Source: Rubinisphaera margarita
GTDB lineage: Bacteria > Planctomycetota > Planctomycetia > Planctomycetales > Planctomycetaceae
Assembly: GCF_022267515.1 (NCBI RefSeq)
Contig: NZ_JAKFGB010000020.1
Span: forward strand, 62,001-126,000
Direction: 5' to 3'
Length of the DNA: 64,000 bases
Each line of letters begins with the position of its first letter. Positions within the stretch are counted from its first letter, which is position 1. Below are positions 36,518 to 44,865 of this stretch, one piece after another. The position numbers and the translations under genes were made by a program. The notes beneath the pieces are model-generated. The model did no database searches and was not told where the DNA came from. It saw only the letters and a list, made by a program, of their open reading frames with translations.

Positions 36518-36721
36518 TCAGGCAATTTCCAGCTGACGGGCGGCTGCGCGGCGTTCTTCGATCAGATCTTTGATCTTGCAACGGCAGCACATACAGCCGG
36601 TACCAGCTTCAGTCAGCCTGGCGACCTGTTCAACGGTCTCGGCCGAGAAGATCGAAATCGCATGTTCGACGGTCTCGCGGGACACGCCGAGACAATGGCA
36701 GAGCGGTTTTGATTCTGACAC
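36518..36721 (-). CDS. Bacterioferritin-associated ferredoxin-like [2Fe-2S] protein
   Basis: 67 aa with CHCLGVSRETVEHAI at residues 8-22 and GTGCMCCRCKIKDLI at about 41-55. This is the Bfd-like [2Fe-2S] pattern (C-x-C ... C-x2-C, here CHC and CMCC). In enterobacteria Bfd reduces the core of bacterioferritin to release iron. The start is GTG at 36721. No bacterioferritin gene is in the window. A Fur-like palindrome 57 bp upstream fits iron control. Confidence 0.82.
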   Translation of the reverse strand: MSESKPLCHCLGVSRETVEHAISIFSAETVEQVARLTEAGTGCMCCRCKIKDLIEERRAAARQLEIA

Positions 36722-36778
36722 GGGATACGCCTCGGGGAGAAAACAACAACTTCGGCGGGGTTCGTGGGGGTCTGCAAT

Positions 36779-36793
36779 TGAGACTCAGTCTCA
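36779..36793. promoter_or_regulatory. Fur-like box upstream of the Bfd-like gene
   Basis: TGAGACT-C-AGTCTCA is a perfect 7-1-7 dyad with the TGA...TCA half-site ends of ferric-uptake-regulator boxes, 57 bp upstream of the GTG. Regulation by Fur is inferred from the pattern and from the gene family. Confidence 0.6.
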
Positions 36794-36873
36794 TTAGCGA
36801 GAATTGTCGGCGAGAGGGGACGTCCCGTCAATCAGAACTTTTGCATATTTTCCAGAATCCTTAGAAAGACTGA

Positions 36874-36888
36874 GAACCCCAGGGGTTC
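36874..36888. promoter_or_regulatory. Perfect 15-bp palindrome GAACCCC-A-GGGGTTC
   Basis: An inverted repeat between the Bfd-like gene and the methyltransferase gene (152 bp upstream of the former, 246 bp upstream of the latter). No T-run follows, so an operator is more likely than a terminator. With the Fur-like box it is the only structure seen in the 36722-37133 gap. Confidence 0.35.
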
Positions 36889-37133
36889 AAATGTTCTCAC
36901 GTCGCCGTTGTCAGAATCGTTGGATTTCCGCCATCCGTCAAATCTTCTCACGGCCGCTGGAGCCTTGCCTGACATTCGACATCCCCGCCGCTGAGCCCTC
37001 AGACCTGTTCTATACTTGCAACACCGAGTGATGCGGTCTGGCTGCGCCTCCCGGTCCGCGACCACGGGCCAATCCGCTCGCTCCGCGTCGTCGTACATCT
37101 CCCGTTTGATCGATTGCACAGGACAGTCTCTTG

Positions 37134-38138
37134 ATGAAGTGGCAGCTTAAAGCCTGTATCCTCAGGCACTTGAGTCGATGGCCCGGTGGACGAAACGCTT
37201 ATCTGGCCATTCAGCGGTTTCTGGGCACAACCCGGCCCCAGTCCCGTCGTGATCTGACACGCGCCATTCAGCTGATCGAACTGATTCGGGAAGCGGGGCA
37301 GCCAGTGAAAGGTCGCCGACTGTTCGAAATTGGCACCGGCTGGCATCCTTACACCCCGCTCGGCTTCTATCTGACCGGCGCGGAACACATTGAAACCGTG
37401 GACGTGAATCCCTGGTTATCGCTGTCTTCCGCCAAATCCGCGGTCGACAGTGCGGAACGCGATCTGGAATGGTTCGCCGAAAAGCTCGAATTGAATCAGC
37501 AGATCGTGAGAGACCGGTACGAACGCATCGATTTCCAAGCGACGCGTCTCGAGGACTTTCTCGCTTCCTTCAACTGCCGGTACGTCTACCCCGGCGATGC
37601 CACGGCGTCCGGCCATCCTGCAGAGAGTTTTGACTTTGTTGTCAGCTCCAACGTGCTCGAACACATTCCGGCGGAAATCCTCCGCCAGATCAACCGCGAG
37701 AGTCTGCGGATCCTGAAGCCTGGCGGGTTGGCCGTGCATCGCTTCAATCCCGGTGATCATTACGCCAACGACGATTCGAGTATCAGTTCGGGCAACTTCC
37801 TCCGCTTTTCTCCGGAAGAGTGGGAGCGATACGGGAGCGGGCTGGCCTATCACAATCGCCTCCGCTGCAGTCAGTACTCAAAGCTGTTCCGGGAAGCCGG
37901 CTTCCTGGCACTGATCGAAGACCAGCGGGTCGACGCTCGAGTGCTCGAAGAGATCAAAGCCGGTTCGCAGCCCCTGGCCCCGGAGTTTGCCGGCCTTCTG
38001 CCTGAAGACCTGGCGGCAGATTACATGTGGACCGTCGGAATGAAGGGGCATGTTGAAATGCCTGCGGCGTCGACGAATGGGGATTCTGGAACTCGCACAC
38101 AGACAGATCAGGACGTCTCGGAAACATTCACCTCCTGA
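37134..38138 (+). CDS. SAM-dependent methyltransferase, class I
   Basis: 334 aa from the ATG at 37134 (a TTG one codon earlier is possible). Motif I is RRLFEIGTGWHPYTPLG, an unusual extended glycine loop. Motif II is ETVDVNPW, and the motif IV region is FDFVVSSNVLEHIPAEILRQINRESLRILKPGGLAVHRF. The HIP and LKPGG elements resemble methyltransferases of the Methyltransf_11/25 type acting on small molecules or glycans. The substrate is unknown. It stands 14 bp upstream of the GT2 gene, so the two may modify a common glycan. Confidence 0.8.
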   Translation: MKWQLKACILRHLSRWPGGRNAYLAIQRFLGTTRPQSRRDLTRAIQLIELIREAGQPVKGRRLFEIGTGWHPYTPLGFYLTGAEHIETVDVNPWLSLSSAKSAVDSAERDLEWFAEKLELNQQIVRDRYERIDFQATRLEDFLASFNCRYVYPGDATASGHPAESFDFVVSSNVLEHIPAEILRQINRESLRILKPGGLAVHRFNPGDHYANDDSSISSGNFLRFSPEEWERYGSGLAYHNRLRCSQYSKLFREAGFLALIEDQRVDARVLEEIKAGSQPLAPEFAGLLPEDLAADYMWTVGMKGHVEMPAASTNGDSGTRTQTDQDVSETFTS

Positions 38139-38152
38139 AGGGAATTCGCACC

Positions 38153-39343
38153 ATGGTGCAGGCAATCTTCTGGGTATCGATCGGTCTGATCGTCTATTCT
38201 TACGCGATCTATCCCCTGTTTCTGTTCGTCCTGGTGCAACTGCAGCGGAAACCGGCTCCTGTGCCGTCGACGGCTCCAGAGGATCTGCCGATGGTTTCGC
38301 TGATCATCGCCGCCTACTGCGAAGAAGACGTAATCCTGCAGCGAGTGCACAATGCCCTGATGCTCGATTACCCGGCCGATCACATCGAAGTTCTCATCGG
38401 AGTCGACGGCAACCTGGACGCGACCGGAGAGCTGGTCGAGTCGGTCAAAGACGACCGCATCAAGCTGCATCAGTTCCCGATCCGTCGCGGCAAGGCGTCG
38501 GTTCTGAACGACTGCGCCAAGACCGCGACGGGCGACATCCTGATGTTCTCGGACGCGAACACGTTCTGGGATGCCGATGCGGCAAAACGCCTGGTCGCTC
38601 CGTTTGCTGATGATTCTGTAGGCGGCGTGGTGGGACGACTGATTCTGACCGACGCGGCAACCGGACAGAATTGCGACGGTCTCTACTGGAAGTACGAAAA
38701 CGTGCTCAAAGAATGGGAAGGGCAGATCGGAGCCCTGCTCGGAGCCAACGGCGCGATTTACGCGATGCGGAAGTCTCTCTGGAATCCGATCCCTGCTCAT
38801 ACGATCGTCGACGATTTCCTGATCGGTATGCGGATCCATCGGCAGCGGAAGCAGTTGCTGTACGACAAGCTGGCGATCGCCCGGGAAGAAACCGCGCCGA
38901 CCATCCACGACGAATTCCGCCGCCGGGCTCGCATCGGAGCAGGGGGCTTTCAATCGCTGTTCTGGATGTCGAAGCTGCTCTCGCCGAGCTACGGCCGAGT
39001 CAGCTGGGCGTTCTGGTCTCACAAAGTGTTGCGCTGGCTTGGCCCGCTGCTTATGGTCACGGCCTTCGGGGCGAACTTGGCGCTCGCGGATCATCCGCTC
39101 TATCTGAACCTGCTGATCGGGCAGGGCCTGTTCTATGCGATTGCACTCTGCGGAGCGTTGCTGCCATTTCCTGGGGCAGCCGGGAAGCTGATTCGTGTCT
39201 TTTGGATGTTCGTGAACATGAATGCAGCGCTGGCGGTCGGTTTCTTCCGCTGGCTTTCTCACACTCAGTCCGGAACATGGAGCCGGACAAATCGCTCGGC
39301 CAGTGAGCTCCGGGTCGATCCTCCCGAAGCAGTTCTGAAATAA
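38153..39343 (+). CDS. Family 2 membrane glycosyltransferase
   Basis: 396 aa: N-terminal helix (FWVSIGLIVYSYAIYPLFLFVLV), GT-A domain, then three to four C-terminal helices. GT2 features are VSLIIAAYCEEDVI, the DGNLDATGELV nucleotide region, DANTFWDADAAKRL (DxD equivalent SDAN), and the catalytic IVDDFLIGMRI. The usual QxxRW is replaced by FRRRARIGAG. Cellulose-synthase-like topology suggests polysaccharide or lipid glycan synthesis at the inner membrane. It follows the methyltransferase gene by 14 bp. Confidence 0.87.
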   Translation: MVQAIFWVSIGLIVYSYAIYPLFLFVLVQLQRKPAPVPSTAPEDLPMVSLIIAAYCEEDVILQRVHNALMLDYPADHIEVLIGVDGNLDATGELVESVKDDRIKLHQFPIRRGKASVLNDCAKTATGDILMFSDANTFWDADAAKRLVAPFADDSVGGVVGRLILTDAATGQNCDGLYWKYENVLKEWEGQIGALLGANGAIYAMRKSLWNPIPAHTIVDDFLIGMRIHRQRKQLLYDKLAIAREETAPTIHDEFRRRARIGAGGFQSLFWMSKLLSPSYGRVSWAFWSHKVLRWLGPLLMVTAFGANLALADHPLYLNLLIGQGLFYAIALCGALLPFPGAAGKLIRVFWMFVNMNAALAVGFFRWLSHTQSGTWSRTNRSASELRVDPPEAVLK

Positions 39344-39370
39344 CGGCCGGTCGCACAGTCACGTCGGAAA

Positions 39371-39550
39371 CAAAAAAGAACCCCGGAAAGAAAGCTCTTT
39401 CCGGGGTTCTTACAGTGCAGGACCTGTGACCGGGCCACTACGCGACAGGTGTTTCGCGCCCCGAAGCAACTCGCTGCTTAATCGCTTCGGGAGGACTTCA
39501 CAGATCCTGCAAAGTTCGCTGCTGGCACCAGAAACGCAGGCCGATTTCTG
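39371..39550 (-). ncRNA. Candidate structured non-coding RNA with its own terminator
   Basis: In 5' to 3' order on the minus strand: hairpin CAGAAA...TTTCTG (39550-39529). Then a 13-bp stem GCAGGATCTGTGA / TCACAGGTCCTGC (39510-39498 with 39429-39417). It encloses hairpins CCCGAAGC...GCTTCGGG (39491-39460) and CGCGA...TCGCG (39458-39441). A 15-bp terminator hairpin (39411-39376) with TTTTTT follows. One pair in the long stem is G-U only if the minus strand is transcribed; on the plus strand it is a C-A mismatch. No tmRNA, SRP or RNase P hallmark was seen. No clear promoter. Confidence 0.5.
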
Positions 39551-39560
39551 AATCTACACG

Positions 39561-39599
39561 GAAAAAGAAAAACCGACGGAAAAGTTTTCTCCATCGGTT
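39561..39599 (-). terminator. Rho-independent terminator of the 275-aa membrane protein gene
   Basis: AACCGACGG (39571-39579) pairs with CCATCGGTT (39591-39599), with one wobble. On the minus strand it is followed by TTTCTTTTTC. It lies 40 bp past the stop at 39639 and separates that gene from the candidate ncRNA. Confidence 0.8.
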
Positions 39600-39638
39600 C
39601 TGAGTCGGTTCAGACGTTCCGTTCTTGGTGATGTATGT

Positions 39639-40466
39639 TCACTCGGGAACTTCACGGGGGGCCGCCGGTTCCGTGTCGATCGGCCGATTGGGATTCCCTG
39701 CCGGAGCAGGAGCTTCAAACGGAATTTCGGACGTATTCACCGGATCCGGCGCGGCATCTTCTCTCGCTCGAGGTTGCGCCCGGGGAGCGGGAAGAACCTC
39801 CGCCCCTTCCGGAAGATCAATCGATTCGAGCATCTGCAGCGCCTCGGCTTCATCCCATTTCGATTCTTCCATGAAGAGGAGGAAGACCACCTGTTCACCG
39901 CCGTTGCCCGGCAGCAGACCGCTCACAGCTCGAATATCGACAGCCTCTTCTCCTTCAGACGCTTTCGTGCGGCCTTTTGAGAAGGTGAATTCCACCTCCT
40001 GCCCGTCGATTGTCACCTGACGGGTCTCGCTTTCCGTGACTTCGTAATCGGCGTTACCAACCCGCTCGCGGAGCGATTCCCGCACCTGATTCATAAAGCG
40101 TTCGTCCTGAGCCAGTCGTCCCTGCATGCCGACGATGATTAGTGCCCCTTCGTTCTCGCCAACCTCAACGACGGCGCCACGAACGTTGCCCATGCCCATC
40201 AGATTCATCGAAGCAGACATCTGCGGGCTGTAATCTTCGGGCAGCTCGATATCGATCAGATCGTTCAAAGTCTCCCCGGCGATCTGTGGGTCCTCGTCAA
40301 TCGTCGGTGCCAGCGAGTACAGCGAAATGCCGACGCCGCAACAGCAGAGCAGCATCGCCGCTCCAATCCCGGCCAGCCCGAGCAGCAGGCAGTTCATTCC
40401 GCAACCCCGTTCCGAGCGGCGGGGTTCTTCTCCCTCGGGACGAAACACATCGTCGTCAGCAGCCAT
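39639..40466 (-). CDS. Hypothetical membrane-anchored protein, 275 aa
   Basis: Not recognised. A cytoplasmic N-terminal segment of about 22 residues is followed by one Cys-rich helix (CLLLGLAGIGAAMLLCCCGVGISLYSL), then a ~150-residue extracytoplasmic domain. The domain holds regular beta/alpha elements (VRGAVVEVGENEGALIIVGMQG, VTIDGQEVEFTFSKGRT). A Pro/Ala-rich C-terminal tail follows. A perfect 16-bp palindrome (40560-40575) lies about 95 bp upstream of the start. Confidence 0.65.
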   Translation of the reverse strand: MAADDDVFRPEGEEPRRSERGCGMNCLLLGLAGIGAAMLLCCCGVGISLYSLAPTIDEDPQIAGETLNDLIDIELPEDYSPQMSASMNLMGMGNVRGAVVEVGENEGALIIVGMQGRLAQDERFMNQVRESLRERVGNADYEVTESETRQVTIDGQEVEFTFSKGRTKASEGEEAVDIRAVSGLLPGNGGEQVVFLLFMEESKWDEAEALQMLESIDLPEGAEVLPAPRAQPRAREDAAPDPVNTSEIPFEAPAPAGNPNRPIDTEPAAPREVPE

Positions 40467-40559
40467 GAGTTTACTCTCAGTCAGTCGGTCCAGGCACTCC
40501 GGTCAATCCCCGCTGGATTGCCGCATGACTCGATTCTAAATCGGCGACTCCAAAATGGC

Positions 40560-40575
40560 AGGGCAAATTTGCCCT
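40560..40575. promoter_or_regulatory. Perfect palindrome AGGGCAAATTTGCCCT
   Basis: A 16-bp perfect dyad in the promoter region of the minus-strand 275-aa membrane protein gene. No T-run follows, and it is within operator distance. The binding protein is unknown. Confidence 0.4.
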
Positions 40576-40685
40576 TCGTCCACAGATCGATGGGACAGCC
40601 GAACCGTCGCCCGACTTCGTCCCGAGCTCGATCTCCGTCCGAAACGGGAGCGAAGACTCAACAGGTGATGAGCCGCCATCAACGA

Positions 40686-40722
40686 CAAAAGCCTCCACAC
40701 CAAAATGGCGAGGAGGCTTTTG
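40686..40722 (-). terminator. Terminator of the small membrane protein gene
   Basis: CAAAAGCCTCC (40686-40696) pairs with GGAGGCTTTTG (40712-40722), 24 bp past the stop of the 84-aa gene. The tail has only a short T-run inside the stem. Confidence 0.7.
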
Positions 40723-40745
40723 TGATCTATGATGATCAGATCTTA

Positions 40746-41000
40746 TCAGACCTGTTTTTTGGGCAGCGCGATTGAGTAAAGCACCGTGACTGCACCGAAA
40801 GCGAGAAGCGAAAATGGCACCCAGTCAGGAGGAGCCAGCTCGTGCTGATGGTCTGAGTTCAAGGAGGTAAAATTCTTCAGCACCGGGATCTCGCTGACCT
40901 GCGGGTAACTGGCGTCGAAGACAATCCGATCGGTCACGAGAAACATGCCTCCGCAGAGGACAATGAACATTCCCAGTGAAAGAAAAGTTGACCGGATCAT
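40746..41000 (-). CDS. Small membrane protein, 84 aa
   Basis: Not recognised. Two hydrophobic helices (residues about 5-24, and 64-80) flank a polar periplasmic-looking segment with NSDHQHELAPPDW. Start ATG at 41000. A matched terminator supports it as a real transcription unit. Confidence 0.6.
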   Translation of the reverse strand: MIRSTFLSLGMFIVLCGGMFLVTDRIVFDASYPQVSEIPVLKNFTSLNSDHQHELAPPDWVPFSLLAFGAVTVLYSIALPKKQV

Positions 41001-41254
41001 GAAACGCAGTTGATTCGTGAAGTGCGGTTGGTAGTCAGTTTGATCCCTGAAGCACCAGTTTTATCGACCACAATCGCGGTTCGGGCTGATCGAGATCGCT
41101 CGATTCAGGCATTTTCGTCGCTTGCAGTTCCGACTGTGACGGCTATGCTTGCAGGTCAGAAAACAGCGATCCTGTGGGCCGTGCTCTCTGCTTGCCGACA
41201 GGATCATTTCCTTTGACGACCCCAAACATCTGACTCACCGAGAAAGCTTCTGCG

Positions 41255-42322
41255 ATGCGTGCGAATCTGGTCCTGTTGCCCGGCGATGGAATTGGCCCCG
41301 AGATTGTCGCTGAGGCCGAAAAGGTGTTGCGTCACATCGCCAGCGAGCACGGACACGACTTCGAATTCACGACCGGCGAAATCGGCGGCTGTGCCATCGA
41401 TGCCTATGGCGATCCGCTGCCGGACAAGACGCTGGATCCGTGCCGCAATGCAGACGGGATTCTGCTCGGAGCCGTCGGCGGCCCGAAGTGGGACGATCCG
41501 AACGCCAAGACGCGCCCGGAAGTTGGTCTGCTGAAGATTCGCAAGGAACTCGGCCTGTTCGCCAACCTGCGTCCGATCAAGCCGTACTCGGCTCTGATTG
41601 ATGCCTCTCCGCTGAAGCGCTCAATCATTGAAGGCGTCGATATTCTCTTCGTCCGCGAACTGACCGGCGGCATCTACTTCGGCGCTTCCCGCACCGAGCA
41701 GATCGATGGCGAAGAAGCAGCCACCAACGAGATGACCTATCGCGTCTCGGAAGTCGAACGCGTGGTCCGCGTCGCCGCCAGGGCTGCTCAAACCCGTCGA
41801 CAGCATCTCACTTCCGTCGACAAAGCCAACGTGCTGGAAGTCTCCCGCCTCTGGCGTCGCACGGCCAAGAGCGTGGTCGACAAGGAATTCTCGGAACTGA
41901 ATTACGATGTGGTCCTCGTCGACGCCATGGCCATGCACCTGATTTCGCGTCCGCGTGATTTCGACGTGGTTGTCACCGGCAACCTGTTTGGCGACATCCT
42001 CACCGATGAAGGCTCGATGCTGCCCGGTTCCCTCGGCCTGCTGCCGTCCGCTTCACTCGGTGAAGATGGTCCGGGTCTCTACGAACCGATTCACGGTTCC
42101 GCACCCGACATCGCCGGCAAAGGCATCGCCAACCCGCTGGCCACGATTCTCGCAGCCGCCATGATGCTGCGACATTCGCTCGGCCTGCAGACCGAAGCCG
42201 ATCAAATCGATGCAGCCGTCGAGAAAGTCCTCAACGACGGCCATCGCACGAAGGACATCGCCGCCGGCGGCTCCGCCATCAATACGACCCAGATGGGCGA
42301 AGAAGTCCTCAAGGCGCTCTAG
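41255..42322 (+). CDS. leuB: 3-isopropylmalate dehydrogenase
   Basis: Oxidative decarboxylation of 3-isopropylmalate in leucine biosynthesis, NAD-dependent. 355 aa. Motifs: GDGIGPEIVAEAEKVL at the N-terminus and the substrate loop RELTGGIYFG. The catalytic/metal segment is FDVVVTGNLFGDILTDEGSMLPGSLGLLPSASLG, followed by the NAD-binding YEPIHGSAPDIAGKGIANP. GAGAAAG lies upstream of the ATG. No other leu genes are in the window. Confidence 0.96.
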   Translation: MRANLVLLPGDGIGPEIVAEAEKVLRHIASEHGHDFEFTTGEIGGCAIDAYGDPLPDKTLDPCRNADGILLGAVGGPKWDDPNAKTRPEVGLLKIRKELGLFANLRPIKPYSALIDASPLKRSIIEGVDILFVRELTGGIYFGASRTEQIDGEEAATNEMTYRVSEVERVVRVAARAAQTRRQHLTSVDKANVLEVSRLWRRTAKSVVDKEFSELNYDVVLVDAMAMHLISRPRDFDVVVTGNLFGDILTDEGSMLPGSLGLLPSASLGEDGPGLYEPIHGSAPDIAGKGIANPLATILAAAMMLRHSLGLQTEADQIDAAVEKVLNDGHRTKDIAAGGSAINTTQMGEEVLKAL

Positions 42323-42505
42323 GCCGCGAAGTAGTCTCAGCAGTCCTCGTGCAGGCCGGTTTCCCACCGGCTGCCACCGCTGATAGAATCAATCAACCCG
42401 AAGGGCAGGAGACTGCCCTACTCAAGTTGACTGCCGCTGGAGGGCCACTGCTGGCTCGTCCAGCGGTGCGATGATTCGATCAGCCGTGCTTGCGAGGAGA
42501 TTCTG

Positions 42506-43336
42506 ATGCGTGCTCCATCGTTCACCGAGGCGGAACTCGAACAGTACCGTCGCGACGGGTTCCTGCTCGTCGAAAACCTGCTCGATGCCGAAGAAACGTC
42601 GCTTCTACAACAGGCCGCCCGTGCTGATGCCGTGCTTCAGCAGGCCGCGATGGATGTCAAAGACGCCTCCGGTCGCAAGACGAACCTCTCCCTCTGGAAT
42701 CATCCCGGCGACGATATCTACGGCACCATCGCCCGCAGTGAGCGCGTCGTGAATCGCATGGAGCAGCTGCTCGGCGGCGAGGTCTATCACTACCATTCCA
42801 AGCTGAGTGCCAAGCAGCCCCGCGTCGGCGGTGCCTGGGAATGGCATCAGGATTACGGTTACTGGTACAAGAACGGCTGCCTGCTCCCGACGATGGGGAG
42901 CTGCTTCATCGCCATCGATCCGGCGACCAAAGAAAACGGCTGCATGCAGGTGCTGACCGGATCGCATCGCATGGGGCGGATCGATCATCACTTCGAAGGC
43001 GAACAGACCGGAGCGGACCTCGAACGGGTCGAACTGGCCAGGCTCCGCTTTCCGCTCTTCTACTGCGAAATGAAAGCCGGCACCGGACTCTTCTTCGACG
43101 GCAACCTCCTGCACCGGTCCGATGCGAATCTGAGCGAGCACCCCCGCTGGGGACTCATCTGCTGCTACAACACGAAAGAGAACGACCCGCTCATCCCGCA
43201 TCATCATCCGCAATACACGCCGCTCATCAAGCTGCCCGACACCGCCCTCCGCGAAGTCGGCGTCAAGACCGCAGCCGAACAGAGCCAGTTCCTCCGCCAG
43301 GAAGAAGACCACACCGCCCGTATTATCGACGAGTGA
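42506..43336 (+). CDS. Phytanoyl-CoA dioxygenase (PhyH) family oxygenase
   Basis: 276 aa Fe(II)/2-oxoglutarate oxygenase. The jelly-roll metal triad is visible as WHQDYG (His and Asp) and LLHRSDANLSEHPRW (distal His, followed by a nearby Arg for 2-oxoglutarate). Substrates in this family vary widely, so a specific reaction cannot be assigned. Start at 42506 with GAGGAG 6 bases before. It precedes a Gfo/Idh/MocA gene, which fits sugar or polyol metabolism, though that is inference. Confidence 0.88.
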   Translation: MRAPSFTEAELEQYRRDGFLLVENLLDAEETSLLQQAARADAVLQQAAMDVKDASGRKTNLSLWNHPGDDIYGTIARSERVVNRMEQLLGGEVYHYHSKLSAKQPRVGGAWEWHQDYGYWYKNGCLLPTMGSCFIAIDPATKENGCMQVLTGSHRMGRIDHHFEGEQTGADLERVELARLRFPLFYCEMKAGTGLFFDGNLLHRSDANLSEHPRWGLICCYNTKENDPLIPHHHPQYTPLIKLPDTALREVGVKTAAEQSQFLRQEEDHTARIIDE

Positions 43337-43349
43337 GCCGCTTTAGTAC

Positions 43350-43368
43350 CGGCGGCATCCAGCCGCCG
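43350..43368. repeat. REP-like palindrome CGGCGGCATCC-type, copy 1
   Basis: CGGCGGCATCCAGCCGCCG, a GC-rich hairpin 14 bp past the PhyH stop. The same core (GGCGGC-ATCC-(T/A)-GCCGCC) recurs at 43707-43726 on the opposite strand and at 46284-46302. Confidence 0.6.
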
Positions 43369-43438
43369 AATGCACGCCGAATACAAGAAAGCCGAGCAAC
43401 TCAAAGCGATACGCACCAATGCAAAAACATAGTCAACA

Positions 43439-43593
43439 GGGGTGGCCCGTCCGTCACGGACGGGTGACGCAGTCACAAGAGGCCGCGCCATGCGTGAGGC
43501 TCATTCGAAGGCCCACGATTCCAGTTCAAGACGCGGATGGCGCAGCCTCTTGTCGCTATCGCGACCCGCCCGCTGAGGCGGACGGGCCACCCC
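43439..43593. mobile_element. Palindromic MITE-like element with 15-bp terminal inverted repeats
   Basis: GGGGTGGCCCGTCCG (43439-43453) is the exact reverse complement of CGGACGGGCCACCCC (43579-43593). Nested inside are ACAAGAGGC/GCCTCTTGT and GCGCCAT/ATGGCGC arms, so the whole 155 bp can fold into one long branched hairpin. No ORF spans it. The 44866-44994 sequence shares the CCTCTTGT arm and the general layout. Confidence 0.7.
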
Positions 43594-43706
43594 TCGGTTT
43601 CATTTAAGGCGTGTTCTTCCGAACGGGACAGACGCAGTCATATTCCCTGAAACAACCGGTCAAGACTTCAAAACAATCCAACGTCATCTGATCTGCAACA
43701 TCGATT

Positions 43707-43726
43707 CGGCGGCAGGATGCCGCCGC
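43707..43726. repeat. REP-like palindrome, copy 2 (opposite orientation)
   Basis: CGGCGGCAGGATGCCGCCGC, the reverse-orientation form of the repeat at 43350 and 46284. It lies 36 bp before the Gfo/Idh/MocA gene. Confidence 0.6.
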
Positions 43727-43761
43727 AACGGAAATGAACTTCCCTGAGTCTGGAGCCAACC

Positions 43762-44865
43762 ATGATTCACTCCGGCGACTACCAGCTCGACATTCACCCG
43801 CAACTCCCGCAGGATCGCTCCGTTCCCATCGGCTGCATCGGAGCGGGCTTCATCATGGCCGACTGTCAGCTGCCCGCGTATCTGGACAACGGGCTCACTC
43901 CCGTCGGGATTGCCTCCCGCACGAAGTCATCCGCGGAATCGGTCGCGGTTCGACATGGTCTCAAGGTCTATGAATCGCCATCGGATCTGCTTTCCGATTC
44001 CTCGATTCCGGTCATCGATATCGCCGTCCCACCCGATGTGCAGATCGATGTCATCCGCGAAGCGGTTCGGCAGCCGCACATTCGCGGCATCCTCGCGCAG
44101 AAACCTCTCGGCATGAATTTGCAGCAGGCTCGCGAAATCGTCGAGATGTGCGAAGCCGCGGGGGTCACGCTGGTCGTCAATCAGAACATGCGGTACGACC
44201 AGTCCGTGCGAGCCGCGAAGTCGCTTCTCAATCAGAACGCTCTCGGCGACCCGGTCTTCGCCACCATCGAGATGCGAGCGGTGCCCCACTGGATGCCCTG
44301 GCAGGAGCGGCTCGGCTGGCTCACACTCCGCGTGATGTCGATTCACCACCTTGACACATTCCGTTACTGGTTCGGTAACCCGCAACGCGTCTTCGCCAGC
44401 ACCCGCACCGATCCCCGTACGAAGTTCCCGCATCAGGATGGAATCTGCACCTACATTCTCGAATACGAAAACGGACTTCGCGTCAGCAGTTGGGACGATG
44501 TCTGGGCCGGCCCGATCGCAGAAGGCCCCGGCAAAGACCACGGCATCAACTGGCGGATCGAGGGCACCACCGGCCTGGCACGCGGCACCATCGGCTGGCC
44601 CGACTACCCCGCCCGTTCCCCGAGCACCCTCGATTTCATAACGACCGCCGAGCCGGAGACATGGCATCAACCCCGGTGGAACGAAGTCTGGTTCCCCGAC
44701 GCCTTCGCCGGCCCGATGTGCGAACTGCTCCGTTCACTGGAAACCGGCCACCCAGCCAGCCTCAACGCCCGCGACAACCTCTGGACCATGGCCCTCGTCG
44801 ACGCCTGCTACCAATCCGCCGAAGAACATCGAGCCATCGAACTCGCGGAGCTGATGAGCAAATAG
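43762..44865 (+). CDS. Gfo/Idh/MocA family oxidoreductase
   Basis: 367 aa. N-terminal Rossmann domain with GCIGAGFIMADCQLPAY. The active-site signature position reads AQKPLG (usual EKP; Glu replaced by Gln), followed by NQNMRYDQSV. The C-terminal domain includes SIHHLDTFRYWFG. NAD(P)-dependent oxidation of a sugar, inositol or amino sugar is expected. A change at the EKP Glu does not usually abolish activity, because the Lys is the catalytic residue. No partner gene fixes the substrate; PhyH lies 425 bp upstream. Confidence 0.88.
   Translation: MIHSGDYQLDIHPQLPQDRSVPIGCIGAGFIMADCQLPAYLDNGLTPVGIASRTKSSAESVAVRHGLKVYESPSDLLSDSSIPVIDIAVPPDVQIDVIREAVRQPHIRGILAQKPLGMNLQQAREIVEMCEAAGVTLVVNQNMRYDQSVRAAKSLLNQNALGDPVFATIEMRAVPHWMPWQERLGWLTLRVMSIHHLDTFRYWFGNPQRVFASTRTDPRTKFPHQDGICTYILEYENGLRVSSWDDVWAGPIAEGPGKDHGINWRIEGTTGLARGTIGWPDYPARSPSTLDFITTAEPETWHQPRWNEVWFPDAFAGPMCELLRSLETGHPASLNARDNLWTMALVDACYQSAEEHRAIELAELMSK

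Noticed and set aside
39371..39550. Structured RNA considered as tmRNA, SRP RNA or RNase P
   Set aside because: There is no tRNA-like acceptor end or tag reading frame for tmRNA, no GGUC-type SRP loop motif, and the length is too short for RNase P.
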